DNA of 39,088 nucleotides from Clostridium sp. (GCA_018335695.1 JAGXRV010000079.1:1-39088); one strand, 5' to 3'. Shown: positions 1-8,426, counted from the stretch's first letter. Translations and numbers: made by a program. Notes: generated from the letters alone by a model not told the origin.

Positions 1-404
1 GAGAGCAGCCTGGACACCACAAGCAGTATCATAATGGAATTGGTGTTGAACTTAAACGCTTCATTCCGAGCCCGGTTGTTTAAAAAGCGATGCAATCCAA
101 GTTCATGGTAGATTTTTAAGATCGCGGCATAGCCGAAGTTTTTCCTGTTGTCCGCCCCTTGTTCAAGCTGTTCATCCATGTTAATGGTCAGCGTCAGTTT
201 TTTCTTTGAGTTTTCCTCTTCTGTCATTTTGCGGGCGACTTCTTTGAAATGGGCAACAGGATTCTCGTATTCTTTTTCTAGTACATCTAAGTACCCAAGC
301 GATTTAACGGTTTTAGCCCTGGGTTTTCCATCCTTGTCGCGATAACTTTTTTCAATAGAAAGATAAATTCTTCCATTATTCCTGGGGGATTGTTTAAGAT
401 TCAT
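1..404 (-). CDS. IS1634-like (DDE, IS4 superfamily) transposase, 5' part only
   Basis: Reading leftwards from an ATG at 404 gives an open frame that leaves the window after about 134 residues. It is preceded by a strong GGAGGTGATCCT ribosome site. The N-terminus carries the pattern typical of IS1634-group transposases: a YLSIEKSYRDKDGK segment, KTVKSLGYLDVLEKEYENP, then AHFKEVARKM and a hydrophobic NTNSIMILLVVSRLL segment. The DDE catalytic core would lie beyond the left edge, so intactness cannot be judged. The family call rests on remembered sequence pattern, not on a search. It is the only mobile element seen in the window. Confidence 0.75.
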   Translation of the reverse strand, partial: MNLKQSPRNNGRIYLSIEKSYRDKDGKPRAKTVKSLGYLDVLEKEYENPVAHFKEVARKMTEEENSKKKLTLTINMDEQLEQGADNRKNFGYAAILKIYHELGLHRFLNNRARNEAFKFNTNSIMILLVVSRLL

Positions 405-500
405 AGGATCACCTCCATAAAATTGGTTGGTAGTTATATTATACCATAACATCCTATACAATCCTATACTTTTTTAATAAAATAAAACAAAAAAAATATA

Positions 501-525
501 CCCTTGAAGCCTTATGCTGCAAGGG
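501..525. repeat. Imperfect hairpin between the transposase start and the chromosome
   Basis: CCCTTG at 501-506 pairs with CAAGGG at 520-525, with an inner AGC/GCT (508-510 and 516-518) separated by one A-G mismatch. It lies in the non-coding end of the IS. A second small inverted repeat, AGGAC-TATT-GTCCT (566-579), lies further out. The true IS end probably falls between about 525 and 585, but the other end of the element is outside the window, so the terminal inverted repeat cannot be defined. Confidence 0.35.
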
Positions 526-608
526 ATTCTGGGTTTTCATTTTTAATTAAGCTGTTAAACTAACGAGGACTATTGTCCTAATTTTCATTTTCTTCATTGT
601 TGCAGCAC

Positions 609-638
609 TTGACTAAATTCTCTGTCCCATGTTAGAAT
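609..638 (+). promoter_or_regulatory. Sigma-A-type promoter for the sbtA leader
   Basis: TTGACT at 609-614 and TAGAAT at 633-638 are separated by 18 bases. Initiation near 645 would give a leader of about 225 nucleotides before the sbtA start codon at 870, containing the folded elements and terminator described separately. The assignment is by consensus matching only. Confidence 0.5.
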
Positions 639-661
639 CAAATCCATCAATAAAAGAATGC

Positions 662-770
662 TTGGTGTTAGCGTCAATCTCTCCTAAGAGAGAAGGGCAG
701 TACATACCACCAATTTAAGAGAATAGCTAGTTTGCCTGGGGTTTAGGCTTGACTAAAAACCGGGAGAGCG
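662..770 (+). promoter_or_regulatory. Structured 5' leader upstream of sbtA; candidate cis-regulatory RNA, class unknown
   Basis: TTGGTG (662-667) can pair with CACCAA (708-713), enclosing a second helix TCTCTC/GAGAGA (678-683 with 688-693, loop CTAA). A third small hairpin GCCT/AGGC (734-737 with 745-748) follows, and GGTTT (740-744) can alternatively pair with AAACC (757-761). An intrinsic terminator follows directly, which is the usual riboswitch or attenuator arrangement. I do not recognise the conserved core of any known riboswitch or T-box here. The pairings are visible in the sequence; a regulatory function is inference. Confidence 0.4.
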
Positions 771-819
771 GCTACAAAAACATTTTTCCTCAAGGGAGGT
801 GTGTTTTGTAGCTTTTTTT
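771..819 (+). terminator. Intrinsic terminator in the sbtA leader
   Basis: GCTACAAAA (771-779) pairs with TTTTGTAGC (804-812). An inner CCTC/GAGG stem (788-791 with 796-799) sits inside, and seven Ts follow (813-819). It ends about 50 bases before the sbtA start codon, so transcription from the promoter at 609-638 must pass it to reach sbtA. That makes it a likely attenuator. Confidence 0.8.
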
Positions 820-869
820 ATTGCAATGAAATAAAAACATGACTAATGCTAATAGAAAGGGTGATTGTA

Positions 870-1892
870 ATGGAAAGTCTGTTAAGCTTATTAGGGGGAA
901 TAGTTAGGGAACTGCAGTCACCTGCTATGGCGTTTTTGATTGCAGGATTCTTCCTGGCATTTTTTAAATCAGAGCTAAAATTACCTGAAGCAATTTACAA
1001 TTTTACTATTTTTATGCTGCTAATGAGAATCGGCATGGCAGGCGGTTTAGAAATTAAAGAAGCAGGAATCGAAGGCCTGGCAGCTATGGCCATTCCTGCC
1101 CTTTTTTGCGCCGTAGTCGGCATAGCAATTGTACTCCTTGGCTCTCTTACCTTGGCTAAGCTTCCCGGGATAAGAAAAGATGATGCCATGGGCACTGCGG
1201 GATTGTTTGGAGCAGTAAGCGGTGCCACGCTGATGGCCGGCATGTTGGCCTTGGAACAAGCGGGTATCCCCTTTGAAGGCTGGGTGCCTGCGCTCTATCC
1301 GTTTATGGATATTCCCGCATTAATAACAGCTATAATTGTCGGAAATTTCTATCTTCGTAAAAACTCCAAAAGTGGTGAGAAGTTTAGTCTGAAACTGGTT
1401 AAATCAATCGCACGAGAAAGTATTGGTGGATTTGCCATTTCCGCGATGATTGTAGGTTTGTTTCTTGGCATATTCACAAGTCCTGAAAGGGTTTTCGAAG
1501 GATTTTACGACCCGCTGTTTAGAGGATTTCTCTCAATTCTAATGCTGATTTTAGGCATGGACGCCGCTAAACATTTAAAATCACTCGTTTCTGTCGGTCA
1601 CTGGTATGCTTTGTATGGTTTGCTGGCGCCTTTCGTCCACGGATTTATCGGCTTTGGCTTTGGTTATTTGGCTCATTTACTAACCGGACTTAGTCCGGGA
1701 GGCGTTATTATGTTAGCCATCATCGCCGCATCAAATTCTGATATTTCAGGCCCGCCTACCATTCGCGGAGGATTACCGAGCGCTAATCCTGCTGCCTATA
1801 TCGGCGCATCCACCAGCCTTGGCACACCGGTAGCTCTAGTTTTCTGTATCCCCTTCTTTATAACTCTTGGCATGGCAGTCTTTGGGTTATAA
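870..1892 (+). CDS. sbtA: SbtA-type sodium-dependent bicarbonate transporter
   Basis: The 340-residue protein is almost entirely hydrophobic, with about ten predicted membrane segments. It begins with a segment resembling SbtA/DUF897 proteins (SPAMAFLIAGFFLAFFKSEL) and carries paired glycine-rich stretches (AGLFGAVSGATLMAGML near the middle, IMLAIIAASNSDISGPPTIR near the end) that I associate with the bicarbonate-binding cores of that family. SbtA takes up bicarbonate with sodium. I chose ATG 870 over the upstream ATG at 846 because AAAGGGTGA sits 5 bases ahead of it. The gene downstream encodes a PII-like protein, as in the cyanobacterial sbtA-sbtB pair. Control is likely through the leader terminator. 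The substrate is inferred from the family; a related anion is possible. Confidence 0.8.
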   Translation: MESLLSLLGGIVRELQSPAMAFLIAGFFLAFFKSELKLPEAIYNFTIFMLLMRIGMAGGLEIKEAGIEGLAAMAIPALFCAVVGIAIVLLGSLTLAKLPGIRKDDAMGTAGLFGAVSGATLMAGMLALEQAGIPFEGWVPALYPFMDIPALITAIIVGNFYLRKNSKSGEKFSLKLVKSIARESIGGFAISAMIVGLFLGIFTSPERVFEGFYDPLFRGFLSILMLILGMDAAKHLKSLVSVGHWYALYGLLAPFVHGFIGFGFGYLAHLLTGLSPGGVIMLAIIAASNSDISGPPTIRGGLPSANPAAYIGASTSLGTPVALVFCIPFFITLGMAVFGL

Positions 1893-1999
1893 GCAGACAA
1901 CTCGCTTTTTTCGGCCTGTTATGCTAGAATCAGCTTACAGTCTGAAAGACTATTCTGTTTGATAATGCAAATTTTTTAGGAAAGAAGGGTGGAAATGCT

Positions 2000-2320
2000 G
2001 TGAAGTTCTATAAAGCAAAAAAAGTTGTCATTGTGACGGAATCCTATATTTCAGATGATATAATACAGGCACTGCAAAAACTGGGCGTTAGCGGCTATAC
2101 CATGATGGGTGCCACAGGAAAGGGAGAAAGGGGATTAAGACTAGGCAACGGAGTCAGTAGTTTATATAAAAATGTGAAAATAGAAGTAATCACAAGTGCG
2201 GAAATAGCTGAAAAAGTGGTGGAAAAAGTAATCGAGCATTATTTTATTCATTATGCCGGAATCATCTACTTGGAAGATGTGGAAGTCGTTCAGGCAAAAA
2301 AAGTTCAGCTCCCGGAATAA
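2000..2320 (+). CDS. PII-like signalling protein (SbtB-like) paired with SbtA
   Basis: This is a 106-residue protein with the alternating beta/alpha pattern of the PII superfamily. A first strand (KKVVIVTES) is followed by a helix, then GYTMMGATGKGERGLR at the start of a T-loop, a strand (VKIEVITS), a helix and a closing strand. The GKGER motif at about residues 40-44 matches SbtB-type T-loops; the classical GlnB uridylylation motif and the C-terminal CGPxGC extension of some SbtB proteins are absent. The GTG start has AAGGGTGG 7 bases upstream. Position 108 bases behind sbtA on the same strand suggests it binds the transporter and gates it in response to a nucleotide, as SbtB does with cAMP, AMP or c-di-AMP. 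The ligand here is unknown. Confidence 0.8.
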   Translation: MKFYKAKKVVIVTESYISDDIIQALQKLGVSGYTMMGATGKGERGLRLGNGVSSLYKNVKIEVITSAEIAEKVVEKVIEHYFIHYAGIIYLEDVEVVQAKKVQLPE

Positions 2321-2342
2321 GTAAGAAATTTTCTGGTTATGT

Positions 2343-2387
2343 TAATTCCCCTGAATTGCCGGCAGTGCTGACAATTCAGGGGAATTA
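2343..2387. terminator. Bidirectional terminator between the PII-like gene and the degU-like gene
   Basis: A 16-base-pair perfect stem joins 2343-2358 and 2372-2387 around a 13-base loop. The stop codon of the leftward response-regulator gene (2385-2387) lies inside the right arm. Short A/T-rich stretches flank both sides, so it can serve both convergent transcripts. Confidence 0.75.
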
Positions 2388-3035
2388 TAATTTCACTATC
2401 CTGTTTTTCACGGCATAAAGGGCGGCTTGGGTACGATCAGTAACTTGAATTTTTCGAAAAATATTGCTGATGTGGTTTTTAACTGTTTTTTCACTGATAT
2501 ATAATTCCAAGCCGATTTCTCTATTAGTTTTCCCGCGGGCAATTAGCATCAGAACATCTCCTTCTCGTCTTGAAAGAGGTTCTTTTGCGGCATCTTCTCT
2601 CGCCAAGCGTTGAAATTCACTGCATATTTTTTCTGAAATTCTGGGATGATACACTGTTTCTCCCCGTTTTACCGCACAAATAGCCTCAATCAGTTTGTCT
2701 GATTCGATGTCTTTTAAAACGTATGCCGACACGCCGGCTTTAATTAACTCATAGATATATTCCTCTTCATCATGTATGGTGAGGGCTATGATTTCAACGG
2801 CAGGATATAATGCCTTAATTTGGCGAGTGGCATCAATCCCATTAAGATTGGGCATATTAATATCCATCAGCACAATGTCAGGCAATAACTCGCCGGTCAA
2901 TCTCACAGCAATTTCTCCGTCTGCAGCTTCTCCGACTACATGCAGGTTGTCATAAAGACCGAGAATCCTCCGGAGCCCGTCGCGAATAAGAGCGTGATCA
3001 TCTGCAATAATCAGTCTAATTTTTTCAAGGGACAT
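2385..3035 (-). CDS. DegU/NarL-family response regulator
   Basis: The protein has 216 residues. A receiver domain (about 1-120) carries the acidic pair at ADDHAL and the phospho-acceptor Asp58 in VLMDINMP. A LuxR-type helix-turn-helix follows at about 150-212, with LSRREGDVLMLIARGKTNREI and the recognition helix SEKTVKNHISNIF. The start at 3035 is preceded by GAGGTG; an in-frame upstream ATG would extend the protein through the kinase gene's end and has no ribosome site. It lies 4 bases behind the cognate kinase gene. Targets are unknown; the neighbouring acetate-CoA ligase and sbtA genes are candidates only by position. Confidence 0.9.
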   Translation of the reverse strand: MSLEKIRLIIADDHALIRDGLRRILGLYDNLHVVGEAADGEIAVRLTGELLPDIVLMDINMPNLNGIDATRQIKALYPAVEIIALTIHDEEEYIYELIKAGVSAYVLKDIESDKLIEAICAVKRGETVYHPRISEKICSEFQRLAREDAAKEPLSRREGDVLMLIARGKTNREIGLELYISEKTVKNHISNIFRKIQVTDRTQAALYAVKNRIVKL

Positions 3036-3039
3036 TTTT

Positions 3040-4182
3040 TCACCTCTTCTTTGCCGGGATACTGACATGAATTTCTGTTCCCTTGCCCGCAAGAGAAACG
3101 ATGCGAATCCGACCATTAAGCAATTCTACACGTTCACGCATGCCAAGAATTCCAAAACAGTCTCTTTCAGAGCCGTGAAGGATAGGCTCCGTGTCGAAAC
3201 CGCAACCGTCATCAGCAATGGAAATATTCACACGTCCTGCCAGTATTTCCAGTTTAATCACACACCGCCTGGCTTTGGCGTGCTTTAGGCTATTATTTAG
3301 CGCTTCCTGCACAATCCTAAAAATAGCGACTTCCAGCGCGCTAGCCAATCGTTCTTCCTCGCCGCCCAGAACCACCAGTTCAATGTTCATTTCTGTCCTT
3401 TTTTGCAGTTCCTGGATAAAACGACGCAGTGTAGGCACAATTCCCAGATCATCCAGTACCATTGGGCGGAGATTAAAAATTATTTTTCGTACTTCTTGCA
3501 AGCTCTCCTTCACCATTTCCTTTAAGTCATGCAATTCTTCCCGCACCTTATCAGGTTCAATCGACATCAATTTCTCGCAGATTTCGGCACGCAGCACTAC
3601 GTTTGCCATAGATTGAGCAGGCCCATCGTGAATTTCTCGGGCGACTCGCGAACGTTCTTCTTCCTGAGCCTTAATGATCCGCAAACTTAGTTGTTGTCGC
3701 AGTTGCAACTCATCTAGTTGGACGCTGACACCTTGAAATCCGCCGGAGAGAAGTTGTAATGCCATGTTCACATGGTCTTGCAACTTTTCCGCCTTGGCTA
3801 ATGTCTCAGCAGCGCGCCGCAACATAATTTCCAACTGGTCACGCCGCTGTCTATATTGCACTTCCCGCTCGCGCATCTGGGTAAGTTGCAGTTGAATATA
3901 TTGCGCCTCCTCATAAGCAAGCTGAATATCCTTTTCGACATATCGGGTAAAGTTTCGATTCACTTCCATTAAATGAAATCTTGCCAGCTTATCTTCTTTC
4001 TCCAGCTTGTCAACCTTTGTAATTACCTCCAGAATCTCGCCCTTAATCTCCACAAGACGTGCTAAAAGCTCGTCACGCTGTATCCGTACTCCATCAGCAA
4101 TCGAGGCAATCTGGCTTTTCCCCTGCTCAACCGCCGTTAACGTCTTTTTTATTACACCATCCAGTTCTGTCAATGCCTGCAC
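3040..4182 (-). CDS. DegS-like cytoplasmic sensor histidine kinase
   Basis: The 380-residue protein has no membrane segments. Residues about 15-175 are charged and helical, consistent with the long coiled-coil sensor of DegS. A HisKA_3 dimerisation box follows, with the phospho-acceptor His185 in RVAREIHDGPAQS, then a HATPase domain with the N-box EALNNSLKHA, G1 box DDGCGFD and G2 box GILGMRER. Translation starts at a GTG with a G-rich but imperfect ribosome site, and the gene is translationally close to the response-regulator gene. DegS-type kinases sense cytoplasmic signals, but nothing here shows which. Divergent orientation from the acetate-CoA ligase gene leaves about 200 bases for promoters. 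Confidence 0.9.
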   Translation of the reverse strand: MQALTELDGVIKKTLTAVEQGKSQIASIADGVRIQRDELLARLVEIKGEILEVITKVDKLEKEDKLARFHLMEVNRNFTRYVEKDIQLAYEEAQYIQLQLTQMREREVQYRQRRDQLEIMLRRAAETLAKAEKLQDHVNMALQLLSGGFQGVSVQLDELQLRQQLSLRIIKAQEEERSRVAREIHDGPAQSMANVVLRAEICEKLMSIEPDKVREELHDLKEMVKESLQEVRKIIFNLRPMVLDDLGIVPTLRRFIQELQKRTEMNIELVVLGGEEERLASALEVAIFRIVQEALNNSLKHAKARRCVIKLEILAGRVNISIADDGCGFDTEPILHGSERDCFGILGMRERVELLNGRIRIVSLAGKGTEIHVSIPAKKR

Positions 4183-4384
4183 GTTTGCACCGCCCCGAAA
4201 TCAGTTTGGAATTATAATTCGACTAGTTTTTTACCATTCCTGTCTAAATTTACCTGCCTGCAACACTTAATTCCGGGTAAAACCAAACAGTTTGCTAATA
4301 ATATCGGCAGAAATTAAAGAAGCTTAATCGTGAGATTATCCGCGTCAGTCGAATTTTCGAACATAGCAAAAGGTGAGTGAAGCA

Positions 4385-6511
4385 ATGGATGAGTTGCAAA
4401 ACCTTTTTCAGCCTGCTTCAATAGCAGTAATCGGTGCTTCAAATAACCCTACTAAAATCGGCTACACAATTATGGCAAATATTAAAGATAGCGGTTATGA
4501 CGGCGAGGTTTATCCGCTAAACCCAAGAGAAGAAGAAATCTTGGGTTATAGCTGTTATCCTTCTCTGCAAGCGCTGGGCAAGCCTGTCGACGTGGCTGTT
4601 ATTTCAGTACCGGCAGATAATTCAATTACTGTGGCAAGAGACTGTGGGGCGGCCGGGGTGAAATTCTTAGTTGTCGTCAGCTCAGGATTCAAAGAAACCG
4701 GCGAAATCGGTTTAAGGCGTGAAAAAGAATTACTGAAGATTTGCTCCGACTATCAAATGCGTTTGGTAGGGCCAAACGTTGTTGGCATTGTTGATACGAG
4801 CACACCTATAAACGCCTCTTTTGCTCCGGCATTTCCGCGCAGAGGAAAAATTGCCTTTATTTCGCAAAGCGGAGCGATGCTTTTATCGATCTTTGACTGG
4901 AGCCGCAGCGTGGGGCTGGGCTTTTCTCGTTTTATTTCAATGGGTAACAAAGCGGATTTGAACGAAGTTGATTTTATCTGGTCGGCAGCCATAGATCCTA
5001 ACACAAAAGTGATTCTCTGTTATCTTGAAGACGTAACCGACGGAAAACGTTTTTTACATGTTGTTCAGGCGGCAAGCAAACTAAAACCTGTGATAATTCT
5101 CAAGTCCGGTACGTCGACGGCCGGTGCTCGCGCCGCCGCCTCCCATACCGGAGCGCTCGCCGGCAGTAATCTTGCATATGAAACGGCTTTCCGACAAAGT
5201 GGTGTGATTAGGGCAGAAAGCATGTCTGAGCTTTTTGATCTAGCAGTATCCTTTGTAAATCAGCCAATACCTACAGGTGATCAGGTATCTATCGTCACTA
5301 ACTCCGGTGGGCCCGGAATCATGGCTACCGACAGCGTCGAACGGAACAACTTGCGCATGACCCGTTTTCAGAGAGAAACCATTGCCAAGCTGCGAAAAAG
5401 CCTGCCTGCTGAAGCAAACATCTATAATCCGGTGGATGTTTTGGGTGATGCCCGGACAGACCGCTACAGCGTTGCGCTGGAAGCTGTGCTGACTGACGAA
5501 AATACTGACTGTGCCTTAGTATTGCTTTCTCCTGCCGCCGTAACCGAACCGGTGAAAACGGCTGAAGCGATTGTAGAACTGCAGCGGCGACATCTTGGAA
5601 AGCCGATTTTTGCCGCATACATGGGGGGAGAAGGGCTGGCGGAAGGTTGCCGAATTCTGACTGATGCCGGTATCCCTTGCTTTACTTTCCCTGAACCGGC
5701 TTTAAAGGCAATCTCTGGCATGGTACGCTTTGCGGCGCTCCAGCGAAAACTGAAACGTGAGCAAAAGCTTCCGTGTGTAACTAAGGCTGATCATCAAGCT
5801 GTTAAAGCAATCTTTTATGATGTTATTCGTGATAGGCGCTTGGTTTTACTCGGTAACGAAGCGACTAAAGTGGCAGATGCTTATGGTATTCCGGTGGCAC
5901 ATGTTTATCTCGCAAGAACGCCTGATGAGGCAGTGGCCATGGCGGAAACAGTCGGTTACCCTGTTGTCTTGAAAGTTGCTTCCCCTAAAATTATTCACAA
6001 AACTGACATAGGAGGTGTGAAAACTGCTCTGGAGAACGCTGCTGCCGTTCGTGAGGCCTATTTTGCAATTATGGAAAGCGTTAGGCGTCTGCTGCCTGCA
6101 ACCACTATTTATGGCATCGAAATTCAGAAAATGATGCCTAAAGGAAATGAACTAATTATCGGCATGAGCAGAGATGTGCAATTTGGACCGCTAATAGCGT
6201 TTGGCATGGGCGGCATTCACGTTAATCTGCTTAAAGACGTTTCATTTCGTCTGGCAATAGGTTTAACTTTGGAAGAAATTGAGGAGATGATCTCCGAAAC
6301 AAAAGTTTATTCATTAATTCGTGGTTATCGTGGCAGCAAACCTTCGAATATCGGCGCTCTTGTCCATATCCTTGTTCAGGTCGCACAACTGGCTCTTGAC
6401 TTTCCGGAGATTACTGAAATTGACTTAAATCCGGTAATCGCTTATCCTGACAGTGCCCTGGCTCTGGATGTAAAAATAACAATTTCCAACCTTGATGAGC
6501 AGAAAGGGTGA
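4385..6511 (+). CDS. Acetate-CoA ligase (ADP-forming), fused alpha and beta subunits
   Basis: A 708-residue fusion. An N-terminal CoA-binding Rossmann domain (IAVIGASNNPTKIG) is followed by succinyl-CoA-ligase-type domains with the phospho-histidine motif AASHTGALAG (His254), and a C-terminal ATP-grasp domain with KIIHKTDIGGVK and a closing EIDLNPV. The enzyme interconverts acyl-CoA plus ADP and phosphate with the free acid, CoA and ATP, giving fermenters ATP by substrate-level phosphorylation. ATG 4385 was preferred over GTG 4373 because AAAGGTGAG lies 8 bases ahead of it and the GTG is inside that site. It overlaps the P-loop/DRTGG gene by 4 bases, so the two are translationally coupled. 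The acyl group (acetate or longer) cannot be told from sequence. Confidence 0.9.
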   Translation: MDELQNLFQPASIAVIGASNNPTKIGYTIMANIKDSGYDGEVYPLNPREEEILGYSCYPSLQALGKPVDVAVISVPADNSITVARDCGAAGVKFLVVVSSGFKETGEIGLRREKELLKICSDYQMRLVGPNVVGIVDTSTPINASFAPAFPRRGKIAFISQSGAMLLSIFDWSRSVGLGFSRFISMGNKADLNEVDFIWSAAIDPNTKVILCYLEDVTDGKRFLHVVQAASKLKPVIILKSGTSTAGARAAASHTGALAGSNLAYETAFRQSGVIRAESMSELFDLAVSFVNQPIPTGDQVSIVTNSGGPGIMATDSVERNNLRMTRFQRETIAKLRKSLPAEANIYNPVDVLGDARTDRYSVALEAVLTDENTDCALVLLSPAAVTEPVKTAEAIVELQRRHLGKPIFAAYMGGEGLAEGCRILTDAGIPCFTFPEPALKAISGMVRFAALQRKLKREQKLPCVTKADHQAVKAIFYDVIRDRRLVLLGNEATKVADAYGIPVAHVYLARTPDEAVAMAETVGYPVVLKVASPKIIHKTDIGGVKTALENAAAVREAYFAIMESVRRLLPATTIYGIEIQKMMPKGNELIIGMSRDVQFGPLIAFGMGGIHVNLLKDVSFRLAIGLTLEEIEEMISETKVYSLIRGYRGSKPSNIGALVHILVQVAQLALDFPEITEIDLNPVIAYPDSALALDVKITISNLDEQKG

Positions 6512-7581
6512 TAATTTTGAGGAGTATCTTTATTGGCGGTGATTCCGGCAGCGGAAAAACTGTTGTCGCGCTGGGCTTAGCGCTAAAATTACAGCATGAG
6601 GGATTAAAGGTCGGTTACTTTAAACCGATTGATTCAGACAAAGGAGTTCGGCAGCAAAGAGGCGAGGATGCAGCGCTTTTTAAAAGAGCACTCCCACTAG
6701 AGGATAGCTTAGCTGTCCTTTCCCCGTTCCAGACAGGACCACACTATTTAAGCAATGGTCAATGGCGTGAGATTGAGGCAACAAAAGAAAAAATCAAAAC
6801 TGCCTGGCAGACAGCCAAAGGCAATTTTGATGTGTTATTAATTGAGGGGTCTCTTGCTCCCGAGACGGCTGCGAGCATAGGAATTGATGCAATAAATCTT
6901 GTCAAGCTGTTTAACGCTGCCATGCTCTATGTGGCTAGTTTAGAAAATGACTACGATTTGGATAAAACAATTTTCTCTAACAACCATTTCCGCTTGGAAG
7001 GCCTTCACGTCTTAGGGAATATTTTTAATAATGTTGAGCGCACACTCATTGATAAAGCAAAAGGAATTTATGTTTCTCTGATGGAAGGGCAGGGATACAA
7101 TGTTTTGGGAATCATTCCCCGCAACGAGGAAATCGCCTCGCCCACTGTTAAGCAATTTTATGATACACTCGGTGGAGAGCTGCTAACAAATGAAGGGATC
7201 GGCCTCGAGCGGGTCGTTGAAGAAGTAGTGGTCGGTTCGATGACTATAGAAAGCGCCCTAAGCTATCTTCGCCGTGCCCCTAACAAAGCAGTAATCACAG
7301 GAGGCGATCGCTCTGATATCGCACTAACAGCTTTAGAGACAAGCACTTCAGTGTTAATTCTCACAGGCGGGCTCTATCCTGATGTAGGCGTCCTAACCCG
7401 TGCCGCCGAAAAAAGTGTGCCTGTAATTTTAGTGCACTACGATACATTCTCAGCAATTGAGCGGCTGCATGAAATGTCCCATCGCATTCACTCAGGCGAT
7501 ACGCGGGGTGTGCGTATCGCGCAGGATAACATTATCAATTACTGTAACTGGCAAGCGATACTCCAATACTTGTCTTCCTAA
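6508..7581 (+). CDS. P-loop (BioD/CobQ-like) and DRTGG-domain protein, Pta N-terminus-like
   Basis: The 357-residue protein begins with a Walker A loop (GGDSGSGKT, residues about 10-18) in a dethiobiotin-synthetase-like domain (about 1-200). A DRTGG-type domain (about 215-330) follows; its diagnostic region reads AVITGGDRSDIAL. This two-domain arrangement equals the N-terminal, non-catalytic half of long phosphotransacetylases and also occurs as stand-alone proteins. No phosphotransacetylase catalytic domain follows. It overlaps the acetate-CoA ligase stop by GTGA, so a joint role in acetyl-CoA metabolism, perhaps regulatory, is plausible but unproven. The start may instead be TTG 6517, which has AAAGGGTGA just upstream. 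Confidence 0.8.
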   Translation: MIILRSIFIGGDSGSGKTVVALGLALKLQHEGLKVGYFKPIDSDKGVRQQRGEDAALFKRALPLEDSLAVLSPFQTGPHYLSNGQWREIEATKEKIKTAWQTAKGNFDVLLIEGSLAPETAASIGIDAINLVKLFNAAMLYVASLENDYDLDKTIFSNNHFRLEGLHVLGNIFNNVERTLIDKAKGIYVSLMEGQGYNVLGIIPRNEEIASPTVKQFYDTLGGELLTNEGIGLERVVEEVVVGSMTIESALSYLRRAPNKAVITGGDRSDIALTALETSTSVLILTGGLYPDVGVLTRAAEKSVPVILVHYDTFSAIERLHEMSHRIHSGDTRGVRIAQDNIINYCNWQAILQYLSS

Positions 7582-8426
7582 AATTTTTCTTCGTTTAACC
7601 ACTTGCGAATCAGTTTTATTTCTTCTCCATACTGGCGATAATCTGCTACAGGGGTTTCCAGGATCATAGGCAACGAGCAAATTGCCGGATGAGTGATCAA
7701 ATTGAGCAAACCATCTTTCCCAAGATAACCTTCTCCAATAAGTTCGTGCCTGTCTTTATGTGATCCTGGGGGAAACTTGGAATCATTTAAATGAATGGCC
7801 TTCACTCGGGAGAGACTTACTGTGGATTCAAGCTCAGCCACTAATCTTTCTACCTCTTGTATATCCAGAAAGTTATAGCCTGCTCCCGTTAAATGGCAGG
7901 AGTCAAGGCAAACGCCTATTTGACTGGGGTTCCCTAATGCTTCGATAATCTCACGAATCTCGGCTAATGTGCCAATTTCAGAACCTTGTCCGGACATAGT
8001 TTCTAAGAGCAGTTTAGTGTTTCCGCTAAAAGGCAAAAGCGTTTCTGCCAGACAGTCAATAATCCGCTTGATACCGGCCACACGCCCGGATCCGGCATGT
8101 GACCCGGGATGAACTACAAGATATTCTGCGCCTACCGCGTCCATCCGGACTAAGTCATCGGCTAGCACCTTTTTAGCAAAGGCGTATGCCGACTCTGACG
8201 GAGCCGCCATATTCACAGTATAAGGCAAATGGCCAACTATAGGAGCAATATTATATTTCTGTTTAATTTCCAGCCATTTCGCCGCTTCCTGCAGCGAAAT
8301 GGTTCGAGCAGCGCCTCCTCTGGGGTTACGAGTGAAAAATTGAAAAGTATTTGCATCAATCTGCCGCGCAATTTCTGCTGCTTGGCTAAAACCTTTTGCC
8401 ACAGATAAATGAGAACCGAGCCGCAT
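7578..8426 (-). CDS. nfo: Deoxyribonuclease IV (AP endonuclease, Nfo family)
   Basis: The 282-residue protein matches the family's usual length. Metal-binding and catalytic segments are all visible: GSHLSVAKG at the N-terminus, VGHLPYTVNMA, LVVHPGSH, LLLETMSGQG, GVCLDSCHLTGAGY, HLNDSK, and RHELIGEG before a C-terminal PMILETP. Nfo cleaves DNA at abasic sites and removes 3' blocking groups, acting in base-excision repair. GGAGGAG lies before the ATG. Its stop codon overlaps the stop of the convergent DRTGG gene by 4 bases. In spore formers Nfo often contributes to repair in spores and a spore protein gene lies just upstream, but a link here is inference. Confidence 0.95.
   Translation of the reverse strand: MRLGSHLSVAKGFSQAAEIARQIDANTFQFFTRNPRGGAARTISLQEAAKWLEIKQKYNIAPIVGHLPYTVNMAAPSESAYAFAKKVLADDLVRMDAVGAEYLVVHPGSHAGSGRVAGIKRIIDCLAETLLPFSGNTKLLLETMSGQGSEIGTLAEIREIIEALGNPSQIGVCLDSCHLTGAGYNFLDIQEVERLVAELESTVSLSRVKAIHLNDSKFPPGSHKDRHELIGEGYLGKDGLLNLITHPAICSLPMILETPVADYRQYGEEIKLIRKWLNEEKF

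Noticed and set aside
662-819. Known riboswitch or T-box before sbtA
   Set aside because: I looked for T-box (GGTGGNACCGCG), TPP, SAM, cobalamin, c-di-GMP, c-di-AMP (ydaO), ZTP and fluoride cores and did not see them, so no class is assigned.
3191-3616. 141-residue rightward frame inside the sensor kinase gene
   Set aside because: Serine-rich antisense frame without a ribosome site; the leftward kinase has complete motifs.
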